From NCBI GenBank assembly GCA_001969505.1, contig LSSK01000318.1, positions 1-64,000 of the forward strand: DNA of 64,000 nucleotides, in the 5' to 3' direction. This DNA is from Zancudomyces culisetae. Taxonomy: Eukaryota; Kickxellomycota; Harpellomycetes; Harpellales; Legeriomycetaceae. The notes under the pieces were generated by a model. It had not been told where the DNA came from. It made no database searches and saw only the letters and a program-made list of their open reading frames with translations. Shown here in pieces: positions 1 to 9,740 of the stretch. Position 1 is the first letter of the stretch. Each line of letters starts with the position of its first letter. A program made the translations under genes and the position numbers.

Positions 1-290
1 TTATTTGCTAGAATTATTTCTATGGGTTTATCCAAACTTTGGATCATGATACTGTGATTAGTTATAAGATTTTTCCTTATAAAATTTCCTGATGCTCCAG
101 TGTCAACTAGAGCCGTGGTATGTATCTTTTTATTTTTATATTTTAACTTGATATTAATTAAAAAATTATTTGAAAATTTAGTATTATTAAGAAAGTAAGT
201 ATTAAAAACTGTGGATCTTGAGGGTCCCGCTGTGTTCTTCAGATACCCTCCGATTTCTGAAGAGTTCTGTGGTTTTTTGAATCCTTTAAT
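1..290 (-). CDS. pol: Pol start: retroviral-type aspartic protease (partial)
   Basis: In the -1 frame relative to gag, translation continues through an Asn-rich linker into ALVDTGASGNF, the active-site loop of retropepsin-type aspartic proteases (catalytic Asp in DTGAS). It runs on to the window edge without a stop. There is no separate start codon, and expression would depend on the frameshift at 272-278. It would process the Gag-Pol polyprotein. Only about 95 residues are present. Confidence 0.82.
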   Translation of the reverse strand, partial: MKGFKKPQNSSEIGGYLKNTAGPSRSTVFNTYFLNNTKFSNNFLINIKLKYKNKKIHTTALVDTGASGNFIRKNLITNHSIMIQSLDKPIEIILAN

Positions 291-1195
291 TCAAATGGCG
301 GAAGCTTGATAATTCCGGGCTTCTTTCTGTTCGGCAATGAGGTCTTGAACTTTCTGATGGGCGAACTGCTTCTGGAACTCATGGCTTCTTGATTGCGGAA
401 TTTGCGTGGACATGTGGAGACGGTGTGTTTATCTCCACCACAGTAGAAACAGAGACGGTTATACATTCTGTTATCTCTTTCAGATTCGGAAACTCTTTTG
501 ATCCCCATTGAGTCCACGTCCATACGGGTTATTTCTCGGTTGGAGAAGTGAGAGGGCGGAATCCATGGTTTTATCTTGATTTTCTCGGCTTTGCGCTGAT
601 AGATGCGGTTATCTATCCGGATACAGAGTGCGGCAAAATCTTCAAATCCTGGCGGGTGTGATTCTAGGGTCGATAGGGCGTCTTTGATTTCGTCGTTGAG
701 ACCCTCATAATAAGACTTGAGCAGTGCAGGCTCATTATAGTCGGTCTCTAGGGCAATGGACTTGAACTGGTTCGTGAACGCTAGGCACCGTGATTTCCCC
801 TGGCGGAGGTTGTTTAACTTGTTTTGGGCTACCCAAACCGCGTTTGGTTCCCCAAAGGTGCGGTCAAGCTGTGCCACAAAGTTATCGTACTGGAACAGGA
901 TCGGATGACGGGATTCTTGAAGGGTTCGGAACCAGGTCTGTGCCCCCTCGGTCAACAGCGTGCCTATGAACAGGACTTTTACGTGATCGGTCGGGAAACG
1001 GCTAGGCTGGAGCTTGAAGACTGTGGAAACTGTGGATAAGAAGTTTTTTACATTGTCCTTTCTGGACCCTGAAAACTTCTCTGGTGATGGCACCTTGGGT
1101 TCTGGGATCAGTCCTCTTTGGACATTGGCGGACTGGCGGAGCGTGTCTACTTCTTCTGTGAGTCTGGCCATTTGGTTCATGAGAGTTTGAACCAT
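239..1195 (-). CDS. gag: Gag polyprotein of the gypsy element
   Basis: This 318-residue structural protein would form the virus-like particle and bind element RNA. Residues about 40-200 match the Retrotrans_gag capsid fold, including an AQTWFRTL motif and a FVAQLDRTFGEP segment. A CCHC zinc knuckle (CX2CX4HX4C, beginning CFYCGG) follows at about residue 250, with a basic C-terminal tail. The start was chosen because it opens with a coiled-coil-like heptad region just after the LTR leader. The 3' end overlaps the protease frame, which is reached by a -1 shift at 272-278. The frame is free of stops. Confidence 0.88.
   Translation of the reverse strand: MVQTLMNQMARLTEEVDTLRQSANVQRGLIPEPKVPSPEKFSGSRKDNVKNFLSTVSTVFKLQPSRFPTDHVKVLFIGTLLTEGAQTWFRTLQESRHPILFQYDNFVAQLDRTFGEPNAVWVAQNKLNNLRQGKSRCLAFTNQFKSIALETDYNEPALLKSYYEGLNDEIKDALSTLESHPPGFEDFAALCIRIDNRIYQRKAEKIKIKPWIPPSHFSNREITRMDVDSMGIKRVSESERDNRMYNRLCFYCGGDKHTVSTCPRKFRNQEAMSSRSSSPIRKFKTSLPNRKKPGIIKLPPFELKDSKNHRTLQKSEGI
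272..278 (-). promoter_or_regulatory. -1 ribosomal frameshift slippery heptamer A AAA AAC
   Basis: Read in the gag frame, the minus strand shows A AAA AAC, a canonical X XXY YYZ site, 11 codons before the gag stop. The -1 frame is closed upstream by a TGA at 293-291 and then stays open through the protease. This is the arrangement needed for a Gag-Pol fusion. I did not identify a downstream pseudoknot. Confidence 0.75.
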
Positions 1196-1367
1196 CTATT
1201 GGTTAAGATTGGTTCTTCGGACATGATTCAAGAGAGAAAAATATTATGTTAAGACTTGAATATTTAAGATTAAATTATTTATTACTATTAAAATTTAGAA
1301 AAATATGGTATTCAGTAGTGAATAAGATATTTTTCTCTGAAGTTCTCTTTCGATGGATTTCGAAAGG

Positions 1368-1376
1368 GTTTTTATA
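1368..1376 (-). promoter_or_regulatory. TATA-like box inside the LTR
   Basis: The minus strand reads TATAAAAAC here, inside the LTR and about 120-130 bp before its inner end. This is where a retrotransposon promoter would be expected. It is inferred from position and sequence only. Confidence 0.4.
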
Positions 1377-1655
1377 CTTTTACTCCAGAGATTTTTCCAT
1401 ATAAAATTTTCTTATGTAAAGTTGCTATCAAACTATAAATTTGACTATTAAACTTATGAGTAACTGATGTGATTAACTACCGCGAGTTTAGTGTGTCAAT
1501 GATTGCGTCACTCATGTTATTTTGACGATTCTTTGAATTATTAGTTTTGGACTCTTTTCTAGAACTCTTTTATCCTAAAATGGTCTGTGAATATTTTTAT
1601 ACGGAATTTCATCGCGAAATTCATTTTTACTAGACTTGGTTGGATTAATTAAATA

Positions 1656-1755
1656 TTTGTACTTATTTACATTTTATTAGTTTGTACTTAGTTACATTTA
1701 ATTAATTTGTACTTAGTTACATTTAATTAATTTGTACTTAGTTACATTATAGTAA
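1656..1755. repeat. Tandem repeat, about four 25-bp units, within the LTR
   Basis: Four consecutive 25-bp units begin TTTGTACTTA; the second and third are identical and the outer ones diverged. The array sits in the upstream half of the LTR, where enhancer-like repeats are common. Function is unknown. Confidence 0.8.
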
Positions 1756-1857
1756 TTTCTATATGGTTACAATTCTATTTTGTAACCTTCTTGATTTGGT
1801 CATGGAGAATTATGTAAGCATGATATTATTTAATTTATTATGAAACAATTCCTAACA

Positions 1858-3663
1858 GTCTACTATAATTTCGTAAATAGTTGTTGCTTGTGCTACACAT
1901 TCTTCACGACTTCGAAAACCTGCTTGTTCTTTGGCTAACACTTCACTCTGTTATCCTCCTTGTTGAGTCTTGTTGCAACTATCTTTGCAACAAGTTTAAC
2001 CATGGTTGGAATGAGTGAAATGCCCCGATAGTTGTTGGGGTCTGTGAGGTCCCCCTTTTTGGGCACCGGTACTACAATACTGGTGCTCCACCTCTTGGGT
2101 ATCTCTCCCGTCTCAAAGATTCTTGTTACCATTCTAAATATTGCGACAGCTAGCGGCGAGGTTGGCTCTTCTTCCCCTTGCACCAGCTTTTATATTTTGT
2201 TTGGGATCCCGTCTATCCCTGCTGCTTTGTTGTTTGGGGTATATTTTAGAACTACCCTAATTTCATCCCACCTTATTTCATCTGCACAGCCTTCTACATC
2301 CTGTAGTTGCTCTAATTCCATTTCCTCCCATTTTTTGGGTTTCTGCTATTGCCCGTGAGGTCTTTAGCAAGATCCCCGAAATGATCCGCTCAGATTCTTT
2401 TTTTGATTTCTTCCTCTGACCACCTCTCCTAGTTTATTTTGAATCGGTCCGCTACTATACTGTTTGATACCCTTCCAGTCCTCGCTTTTATCCAGCTCCA
2501 TAGTTGCTTCGGTTTGTTCTGGGTTAGGTACATACTCGCCAATTCTATATCCGTTATGTAAACTTCCGAATATATCTTTTTACTTTCTTGTTCGCTTTCT
2601 CTTTTACACTAATAAATTTTTTCTCTACTGAATCATCATTCAAAAGTTTTTTATATAGTGCTCTTCTTGTCTTGATTATCCTGATTGTGTTTTATGATAA
2701 TATTTTTGTTGTGTTTGCGGGTCTATTGCCCACTTCGTCGTATTATTCGGCTGATTCTTTTACTGCTACTTCCAGTTCTTTGGCCATTATTTCCGTATCA
2801 TCTAAGGCCATCAGCGCTGAAAACCAATTATTGGTTTTGAATTCTTCCGAGCTTTCCTTGATAGCCTTAGTGTTCATTTTACTCTTTTTCTCAGCTTTTA
2901 TCTGCTTCATTGACCACTTTGCCTGTACTGGCAATTGGTCTGATAAGTCGAGACTTGTCTATCTTCAGCTTTCTGGTCTTACTTGTAACCCTGAATAAAA
3001 GATGTGATCGATCATCCGGCCCTTCTATCTCCCTACTCTCCTTGTTCTTGTCGCATTGGTGATTATTGCCTGATTAAATGATATACCAGTCTTTGTCATT
3101 AATGCAGTAGCTCCTCTCTTATCCATATTAAAGTCCCCTAGAACTACCGTTTTAATTTCTTTAATGTTATTCTTTAGCTTTATGGTGTTCCACGAGTGTT
3201 TCCTTTGCTTGTTTTCTTCACAGCCCTGCTGATGGAATGTGTACGTTAATGACCACAGTCACCATCTTAGACCCATCTTCGTATATGCCTATGAATTTCC
3301 TATCATCCAGAATGGTGTCGATTTATATTTCTCTATACTGAGACCAGATTTATCTCTCATGGCTATCTGTAATTCATTTCCTCCTCTTCCCAGTTCAGAG
3401 TTGGACTCAATAGACGTATATCCTGCCAATTAGCATCTATAAGTTTTTTTACTTAGTAAAGTTTCTTGTAAAGCTAAGATATCTGGCCCTTCCTGAGCCA
3501 TCACGTGCTCTAGTACCGCTTTAGATTCTTTAATACCTCGTATGTTGTATGTCCATATATATATACTATTATTTTTGTTTATTTTATGCTGTATGGGCTG
3601 GTATCTGGTGCCTCTCCTGTTTTTCGGCCTTTCCATACGTCCATTAGCCCTGAGGGCTTTCAT
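1858..3663 (-). pseudogene. Decayed LINE (non-LTR) retrotransposon: endonuclease and reverse transcriptase remnants
   Basis: Minus-strand reading gives first an APE-type endonuclease (3663 to about 3270), with YNIRGIKES, an ALQETLLSKKTYRC metal-site segment and a GRGGNELQIA motif, broken by in-frame stops at 3430 and near 3295. Then a linker (2934-2743) and reverse transcriptase fragments follow: NNKAAGIDGIP with an in-frame TAA shortly after, PNNYRGISLIP (2183-1935), and after a small frameshift EQAGFRSREE. Coding is cut at 1858 by the gypsy LTR. Stops and frame changes show it is dead. Frames differ between the endonuclease and RT parts. Confidence 0.82.
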
Positions 3664-3842
3664 TAGTTTACAATTTTTTTTTCGCTGATCTCGTGATTTG
3701 CACCCTTTTTCTCGATTATCTCGTATCTTAACGCTTGTTGGTTTGTTTATTTTTTTTTACTTAAGGTATCAGGATATTACCCCCCTCATACCTAATTGCC
3801 AGTTTTATTGAGCTCATCAATGTTCCATAACAGGAGTTTTGT

Positions 3843-3961
3843 AACAGCCATAATGTTACATCTACTACCCATAATTATATTTTACATTTCTTCTATATAA
3901 TCATTTGTTTTAAGCATTGATGTAATTCTTAGAAATTACATTTTGTTTAACAATAAAACTC
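3843..3961 (-). repeat. Repeat copy A (inverted partner at 4785-4910)
   Basis: Read on the minus strand, this segment shares a gagttttattg start, a central tgattatatagaaga block and a ggctgtt end with the plus strand at 4785-4910, with small indels. The two copies are about 120 bp long and face each other across about 820 bp. Confidence 0.6.
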
Positions 3962-4350
3962 GTACTGTGACAAGTTTTTGCCTCCTGTTATCCATTTTTT
4001 CCGGTTGTCCTGTATATGTATTTAAGTTATATATGCACTCTAGTGACGCATTTTGGGGTCCCCAAGTGGTCATTTCTAGTACATTTGGTCCCCGCTGAGT
4101 CGAGATTTGGTGATTAGTCTTCCCTAATTTAATCCTCATTGCCGCTGAACTCAGCGACATGATTCAGTGCATCCTGAAAATCGCCATGAGTGTGGTCCTG
4201 GGCTGGAACCCCCACTTGACCACTTTTTTCCCGACTCGTTTCGGATTCTGAATCTTCATCCATCTCATGCCTTCGCTCGATATGTCTGAGCCAATACCTT
4301 AGTGAGTCGGGTTTGGAGTTTTCTAGCTCTGTAATCGTATCAGCGTCCAT
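3936..4350 (-). pseudogene. Two overlapping short frames upstream of the LINE; possible ORF1 remnant
   Basis: Two minus-strand frames, 4350-4129 (73 codons, acidic, Asp/Glu/Ser rich) and 4160-3936 (74 codons), overlap in different phases just upstream of the endonuclease region. Position suggests a broken first ORF of the LINE or another retroelement. I do not recognise a domain; no zinc knuckle or coiled coil is evident. Confidence 0.35.
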
Positions 4351-4650
4351 GGTAATAATTTTGGTGGAAATGTATTGATTTACAATTAATAATTTTGTTT
4401 TTATATTAATGAAATAATTATAAAAGCATATACTGTATTTGAATACGGTAATATAATTTAGATATATATATTTTTAAAATTATTATCATTACATTTACAG
4501 ATTGGAAATTTCTTTTAGTTATTTAGGGGAAGCATTTATACTTTAAAATATTTTAATAGCTAATCACAAGGATATTAACAATCTTAATATATTTGAGAAA
4601 GCGTGAATATATTTCCATTTTACACATATTAAATAAGGAAATTCAAATTC

Positions 4651-4855
4651 ATGGAGGATCTAAACTACTATAAAATTAAAGATTTAGAAAGAATTAAAGC
4701 TATAATTTCAGATGGTGCTCCAACTATGTACCTAAGCTACGATGGACACTATGTACAATTGTAAGTATATGTATCTGTCTCAAAGAGTTTTATTGAATAA
4801 ACAGTTTGTAATTCTTAGGGAATTACAACAAAGCATAAACCAACTGATTATATAG
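4651..4855 (+). CDS. Doubtful small ORF with a possible intron
   Basis: An ATG at 4651 opens 37 codons ending at a TAA that overlaps a perfect GTAAGT donor (4761). Joining to an acceptor at 4818 (58-nt intron) extends the frame to a TAG at 4855, giving about 49 residues. No domain is recognised. The second half falls inside a repeat shared with 3843-3961, so this may be a transposon remnant. Confidence 0.2.
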
Positions 4856-4910
4856 AAGATAAAATATATAATATAATTATGTGTAATATGTTGTAATATT
4901 ATTGGCTGTT
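4785..4910 (+). repeat. Repeat copy B (inverted partner at 3843-3961)
   Basis: This is the plus-strand partner of copy A, alignable by eye over roughly 120 bp. It lies in otherwise AT-rich sequence and contains the splice-acceptor-like TTCTTAG of the doubtful small ORF at 4651. This makes a repeat remnant more likely than a gene. Confidence 0.6.
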
Positions 4911-6117
4911 CAGTATCAATTAGTAATATGGAATTGAGTTAGTAATATTATATTTGTAAATTTAGTTGACACAACTTAATGTTAAATTAAATTTTATAAT
5001 TTTATCAATATTGAATAATTTTAATCCATTTGATAAACATTAATACTAAAGATAACACTGAAAAGTTATACTTGGTATATTCGACCACTCGTTTGTCAAA
5101 ACTTCCAACTTGATAGAATGCATATGATTAATACAAAGATTTTAATTGAATGATCAGATGTATCATTAATTAGATAAATTATTCAGATTCAAGCAAAGTT
5201 TAAGCCTTGTTAATTTATTTATAATAGTTTATTGTTTCAAGCGTATTTAATTTGTAAATTCTATATTTAACTGGTCAGATAATAATGAAATTTCAACAAT
5301 AATATATATCATTCAAACTTTTATTTTAGAATTGTACAAGTCTTCAACTGTTCAAAAAAATTCATTTGAAAAAATAACAGATCATTTCAGTTTAGCTGAA
5401 CTTTTGTTACGTATCTGCTAATATAGATTCTGCTATACTAATTGGTATAATTGTAAAATAGATGATATAATACTTGTTAATTATAACATACATTCTCTTA
5501 AAAATTGTATCAGTATTTATTTATATTTAAAAAAAATAACTGATTTTCATCAACTCACTTTCTTGAGTTTTTGATTCTATTTAACTAATCTACAAAACTT
5601 TATTCACAACATATATATTTCAAATTAATTAACTAAACAAGTCATTATAGATGGATACAATTCAATATATTAGAGTCGATAGTATTAGTTAAGTTTCTCG
5701 ATGTAAATTGTGTAATCAATTATAAATTAATTATCATATCTTAATAATAGATTTATAGACTATATATTATCATTTACTGAATAATCATAAATTGATTGTC
5801 CATCATATAATATTAATTATCGAGGTTGATATTTTAAACTGTCTAGACTTTGTTGAAAAAAGCTAAATATTTACTGTAGGAACGAATAATCTTGGATTAT
5901 ATAGTTGTATTTTGTAACTTCATAGTTAGATTTTTTTTTTTAGTTTTTGATTTAGTTATATTGTTAAAATGTTAAAAGAGATTTTGTAATTTTTTTGAAT
6001 TTATATCTGAATTCTAAATTTTTAGTAAAATTTTTTTATTAAAATAACAAATTTACTTTCTATTGGATATTTCAATTTCTTTTTTGATTCATTCAATACT
6101 GCTATACAAATTTAAAT
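4911..6117. other. AT-rich spacer with no recognisable gene
   Basis: About 1.2 kb of strongly AT-rich sequence with frequent stops in all frames. I see no gene, RNA or clear transposon domain. It leads into the GPI10 promoter region. Confidence 0.6.
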
Positions 6118-8324
6118 ATGAACTCCAATCTACGATTATATATATATCTCATTATATTCAGGTCGATAAATGTAGCATTAATCAAAACAATTCACCATCC
6201 TGATGAAGCTTGGCAAAGCCTAGAAGTTGGACATAGGCTGGCTTATGGTTATGGCTATCTAACTTGGGAATGGAGAGAAAAAATCCGAGGTTGGGCATAT
6301 CCTCTACTTTTTGCTTCACTTTACCGAATTTCAGCTTTTTTTGGATTGGATAACCAACTACTTGTAAATAACTATATTTATCTCTAGTCTTTATAATTGT
6401 ATTTAGATATTAATACTAAATTAATCGTCTTTAGTTTTTAGGTCCCTGGATTCTTGTTATCCTAATCTCAGCATCTATAGACTACTATACATTTAAATTT
6501 GCTGTAAAATTTGGTGATAAACGTATTGGTGAATGGACAGTAAGTTTCACTTTCTTTCTTTTTAATTTGTCATAATCTATTTCTCTGGATAATTTATTTT
6601 AATTATTTCACACATGATTACCTATTAGTTGTTATGTTCGATTATATCTTGGATGTCTTTTTCTGGAATTCCTCGACCGCTTAGCAATTCTATAGAAACG
6701 ATGTTCGCTGCTCTGGCTTATTCATATTGGCCTTGGGCGAAGAATTCTAATGAATTATCTTTGAGAGAATTTTCGCATAATCTGAAGCTCTCATTGATCT
6801 TTGCTGGAATTGGTTGTATTTTTAGGCCAACTAATGGAGTAATATGGGCTATAGCTGGAGTTGGGCTTTTGCTTCGAATTAATACCAGATTGAAACTTCA
6901 CACCCTTATAAGCGCTTGTGTAGTTGGGTAAGACTCTATTTATATTTTCCTTAATATTTTGCAATTTTTTATAATTCAAAAACTATATTAATCACTTTTA
7001 AATTTTCAACATTAGGACGATATTAATCACAGTCATGTTTGTAGTAGATAGGATTGGTTATGGAGAGTGGTGTTTTCCTGTGTACAACTTCTACAAATTC
7101 AATTTGCAAGAAAACTTGGCAGTGTGGTTTGGAGAGTCATCTGGCTTGTTCCATATTTTTGTCAGTGTTCCAGTATTATTTACCACTCTATTACCATTAA
7201 TAGCCCTTGGAATATATTGCGAGTTACTTCCCTCGTTCAGCCTTCAAAAATCTAACAGAATTGGATCATCTTTGATATCACGGGCATGCTCCATCGCCTC
7301 AGCGGTTGAACCTGCATTGGTTGCATTGGGTACAATAATCGTATATTCATTTGCAGGACACAAAGAACCTCGGTTTCTATTTCCTCTTTTGCCCATAGGC
7401 TTTGTGTATTCAGGAATCGGTCTAAACACTCTCTATGGCTCTTCTGGGTTTTTCAAATTGCTTGGTCTTTTGAACATTGATGAATCATCCAATTATTCTG
7501 ATTTCAAATTAAAGAATAATAGCCTGCTATCATCCGTAAAGTACGATTCCCACCCGAACCCCAGATCAAGAAATCAAAAATATTCATCCAACAACAAACT
7601 TCTAGCCTTTCTTTCACAATTGACTTTTCCCAGCAAAAAACTGTTGCTGACTTTTCTTGTTATTACCAACATTCCAATAGCTCTTTACTCCAATCTATTT
7701 CATAAAGCAGGCTCAGTGAGCGTGATGAAATTTCTCAGGCGTGAGGCTCAAAATGGAAACGTTTCAGACATTGGCTTTCTAATGCCATGCCACAACACTC
7801 CTTTCTACAGTCATATTCATACTTCCGTTTACATGTGGTTTTTGACCTGCGACCCGCCTCTTAAAAAATCTGAGCTTGAATCTCATTACTGGGAGGCTCA
7901 GGACTTTGAAACGGACCCTATTATGTTTCTGAACAAAAACATGTTTGAAAAGCCTCCCCCTTCTGAACTCGAAAAACTGGCTATGGTTCGTGACCCTTAT
8001 TCAAATGTTTTACATTATCCTGTCATAACCCCATTCGATACCCCTCCACACACCTCTGTAAATGGCAGTTTCAAGTACTGGCCTAGCCATGTTGTGATGT
8101 TTGGTGCTATGGAAGCTAGAATATCCGGCTATTTGATTAAACGAGATTACAAAAAGGTAACTTTTTCTTTTTTATGGCAATTATATATAACACCCCTTCG
8201 TTTTATATGGTTTATTTAACTGATTTTTATTTTTGACATTAAATAGTGCGCAAGCTTTTTCAACACTATTTGGGATTCTGATCAAAGGATTAAAGGAGAT
8301 GTTGTTGTTTACTGTAAAGTCTAA
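6118..8324 (+). CDS. GPI10: GPI mannosyltransferase 3 (PIG-B/Gpi10 family), five exons
   Basis: Adds the third mannose to the GPI-anchor precursor from dolichol-phosphate-mannose in the ER membrane. Exons are 6118-6363, 6435-6539, 6629-6927, 7016-8156 and 8247-8324. All junctions are GT-AG and phase-consistent, giving 622 residues, close to yeast Gpi10. The GT-C catalytic loop HPDE is at residues 27-30, followed by LTWEWREKIRGWAYPLLFA. The third exon carries the family stretch SFSGIPRPLSNSIETM. Exon 4 carries DRIGYGEW and an ER-luminal HKEPRFLFPLLP motif. The last exon encodes FFNTIWDSD...GDVVVYC, the family C-terminus. Many hydrophobic segments indicate a polytopic membrane protein. Introns are 71-90 nt. 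Confidence 0.9.
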
Positions 8325-8606
8325 ATGCGCCAATATGGCTTTTTACTATTTTTTTTGTTTAGTTTTCGAGTTATTCTTTAGTCCGCTATTCACATGACAT
8401 GTAAACTATTTTTATTATCACTTTTGATTTTTCACTCTCATTTGCTGATTTCATTTTCGATTTATCTATTTTGATAATAAATTTCAACAACTTTAGTTAA
8501 AAATTTTTTATCATTGTAGCCACACATTACTTATAAATATTAAATATCAAAACACTTGAATCAATACCAGACTTTGATATAATCTGTTGGTAATATATAT
8601 CTAATA

Positions 8607-9740
8607 ATGCTGAGTATTCAAAGATTCAATAAATTAGCCACAAGGTTGGCTAACTTGAATACATTAGTCTACAAAAACAGCATCTCGGTCACGGAAATCA
8701 CGAAAAATGTTAAATTTCAACAGCGATTCATGTCGGTTACAAAAGACGATGGTCAGTTCAAAACATGGAAACCCGTCACCCCTGGTGTACGCCACAAAAA
8801 AATGGCATCTCGCGCTCATCTTTGGAAAGGAAAACCAATTCGTACTCTTACAGTTGCCAAACGAAGAACTGGTGGTAGAAACAACACTGGGAGAATCACT
8901 GTCAGGCATAGGGGTGGAGGTGCCAAGCGACGTATCAGACTTTTAGACTTTTTCCGAAAAGATCAAGGAATTCAGGAAGTAGTCCGATTGGAATATGATC
9001 CTGGACGCACAGCACACATCGCATTACTCAAACATTTGGAAACCAAAAAGTTTTCATATATACTCGCACCGGAGGGGCTCAAGCCTGGTATGACCGTACA
9101 ATCATATATGTATCTAAGCAACTCTGTCAGCAATGGCAAAAACAAAAAAAACCGTAGTGTATCCAGAAAATCAGATTCCAACCAAAACTCGGCAATTCCA
9201 AATACATCACTGAATTCTAATGAGCTACAAGATGATAGCGTCGAAAGAATGCGTGAACTTAGCAACCTTACTAGATCTATCAAGGTTGAGGTTGGAAATT
9301 GCCTCCCCCTAAAACTGATTCCCCCAGGCTCAACCATACACAGCATAGGTTTACATCCCGGTGATCGTGCTCGTCTTTGCCGCTCAGCAGGTGCCAGTGC
9401 TCAGCTTTTATACACTGCCCAACACGGTACAGCTCAAATCAAGCTATCCAGTGGTGAGGTTCGACGTATCCCAGTCGACTGCTGTGCCACAATTGGAACT
9501 GTTAGCAATTCGAACCACAAATACGAAGTAATAGGTACTGCTGGTGCCAATAGGCGTCGTGGATGGCGTCCTACTGTCAGAGGTACTGCTATGAACAAGC
9601 ATGATCATCCTAATGGTGGTGGTCGTGGTAAGAGTAGAGGTGGAAGACAGCCCACAAGTCCTTGGGGCAAGTTGGCCAAGGGCGGAAAAACAAGATACAA
9701 GCTCAACCCGCTGGTCATTCGCCACAGAAATAGAAAATAA
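8607..9740 (+). CDS. RML2: Mitochondrial large-subunit ribosomal protein uL2m
   Basis: This 377-residue single-exon protein of the mitochondrial 54S subunit lies near the peptidyl-transferase centre. The N-terminal ~50 residues are basic and hydroxylated, fitting a mitochondrial targeting sequence. They are followed by the uL2 OB fold (GGRNNTGRITVRHRGGGAKR), the SH3-like part (RSAGASAQLL) and the C-terminal GGGRGKSRGGRQPTSPWGK loop bearing the conserved rRNA-binding region. A Ser/Asn/Lys-rich insertion of roughly 45 residues (about 178-222) separates the two conserved halves. This is unusual relative to bacterial L2 and reads as a lineage-specific expansion. It follows GPI10 in tandem, 282 bp downstream. 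Confidence 0.92.
   Translation: MLSIQRFNKLATRLANLNTLVYKNSISVTEITKNVKFQQRFMSVTKDDGQFKTWKPVTPGVRHKKMASRAHLWKGKPIRTLTVAKRRTGGRNNTGRITVRHRGGGAKRRIRLLDFFRKDQGIQEVVRLEYDPGRTAHIALLKHLETKKFSYILAPEGLKPGMTVQSYMYLSNSVSNGKNKKNRSVSRKSDSNQNSAIPNTSLNSNELQDDSVERMRELSNLTRSIKVEVGNCLPLKLIPPGSTIHSIGLHPGDRARLCRSAGASAQLLYTAQHGTAQIKLSSGEVRRIPVDCCATIGTVSNSNHKYEVIGTAGANRRRGWRPTVRGTAMNKHDHPNGGGRGKSRGGRQPTSPWGKLAKGGKTRYKLNPLVIRHRNRK

Larger units (their letters stand above)
1..1857 (-). mobile_element. Ty3/gypsy-type LTR retrotransposon, 5' part only
   Basis: Reading on the minus strand, the order is LTR (1857-1247), short leader, gag (1195-239), then a protease in the -1 frame running off the left edge. The gag frame is uninterrupted and the slippery site and protease motif are intact, so this copy may be young. 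Reverse transcriptase, RNase H, integrase and the other LTR lie outside the window. The element has inserted into a LINE reverse transcriptase, whose reading resumes at 1858. I could not see a clear tRNA-type primer binding site just after the LTR. Confidence 0.88.
1247..1857 (-). repeat. Long terminal repeat of the gypsy element
   Basis: On the minus strand the segment begins TGTTAGGAATTG and ends CTTAACA, giving the TGTTA...TAACA terminal inverted repeat expected of an LTR (about 611 bp). It contains a TATA-like box and a 25-bp tandem repeat. The outer boundary is supported because LINE reverse-transcriptase coding stops exactly at 1858. Only one LTR is in the window, so the ends are inferred from the inverted repeat, not from LTR-LTR alignment. 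Confidence 0.7.

Noticed and set aside
1196-1246. tRNA-type primer binding site after the LTR
   Set aside because: No TGG-type complement to a tRNA 3' end follows the LTR; priming could be different, but nothing can be claimed.
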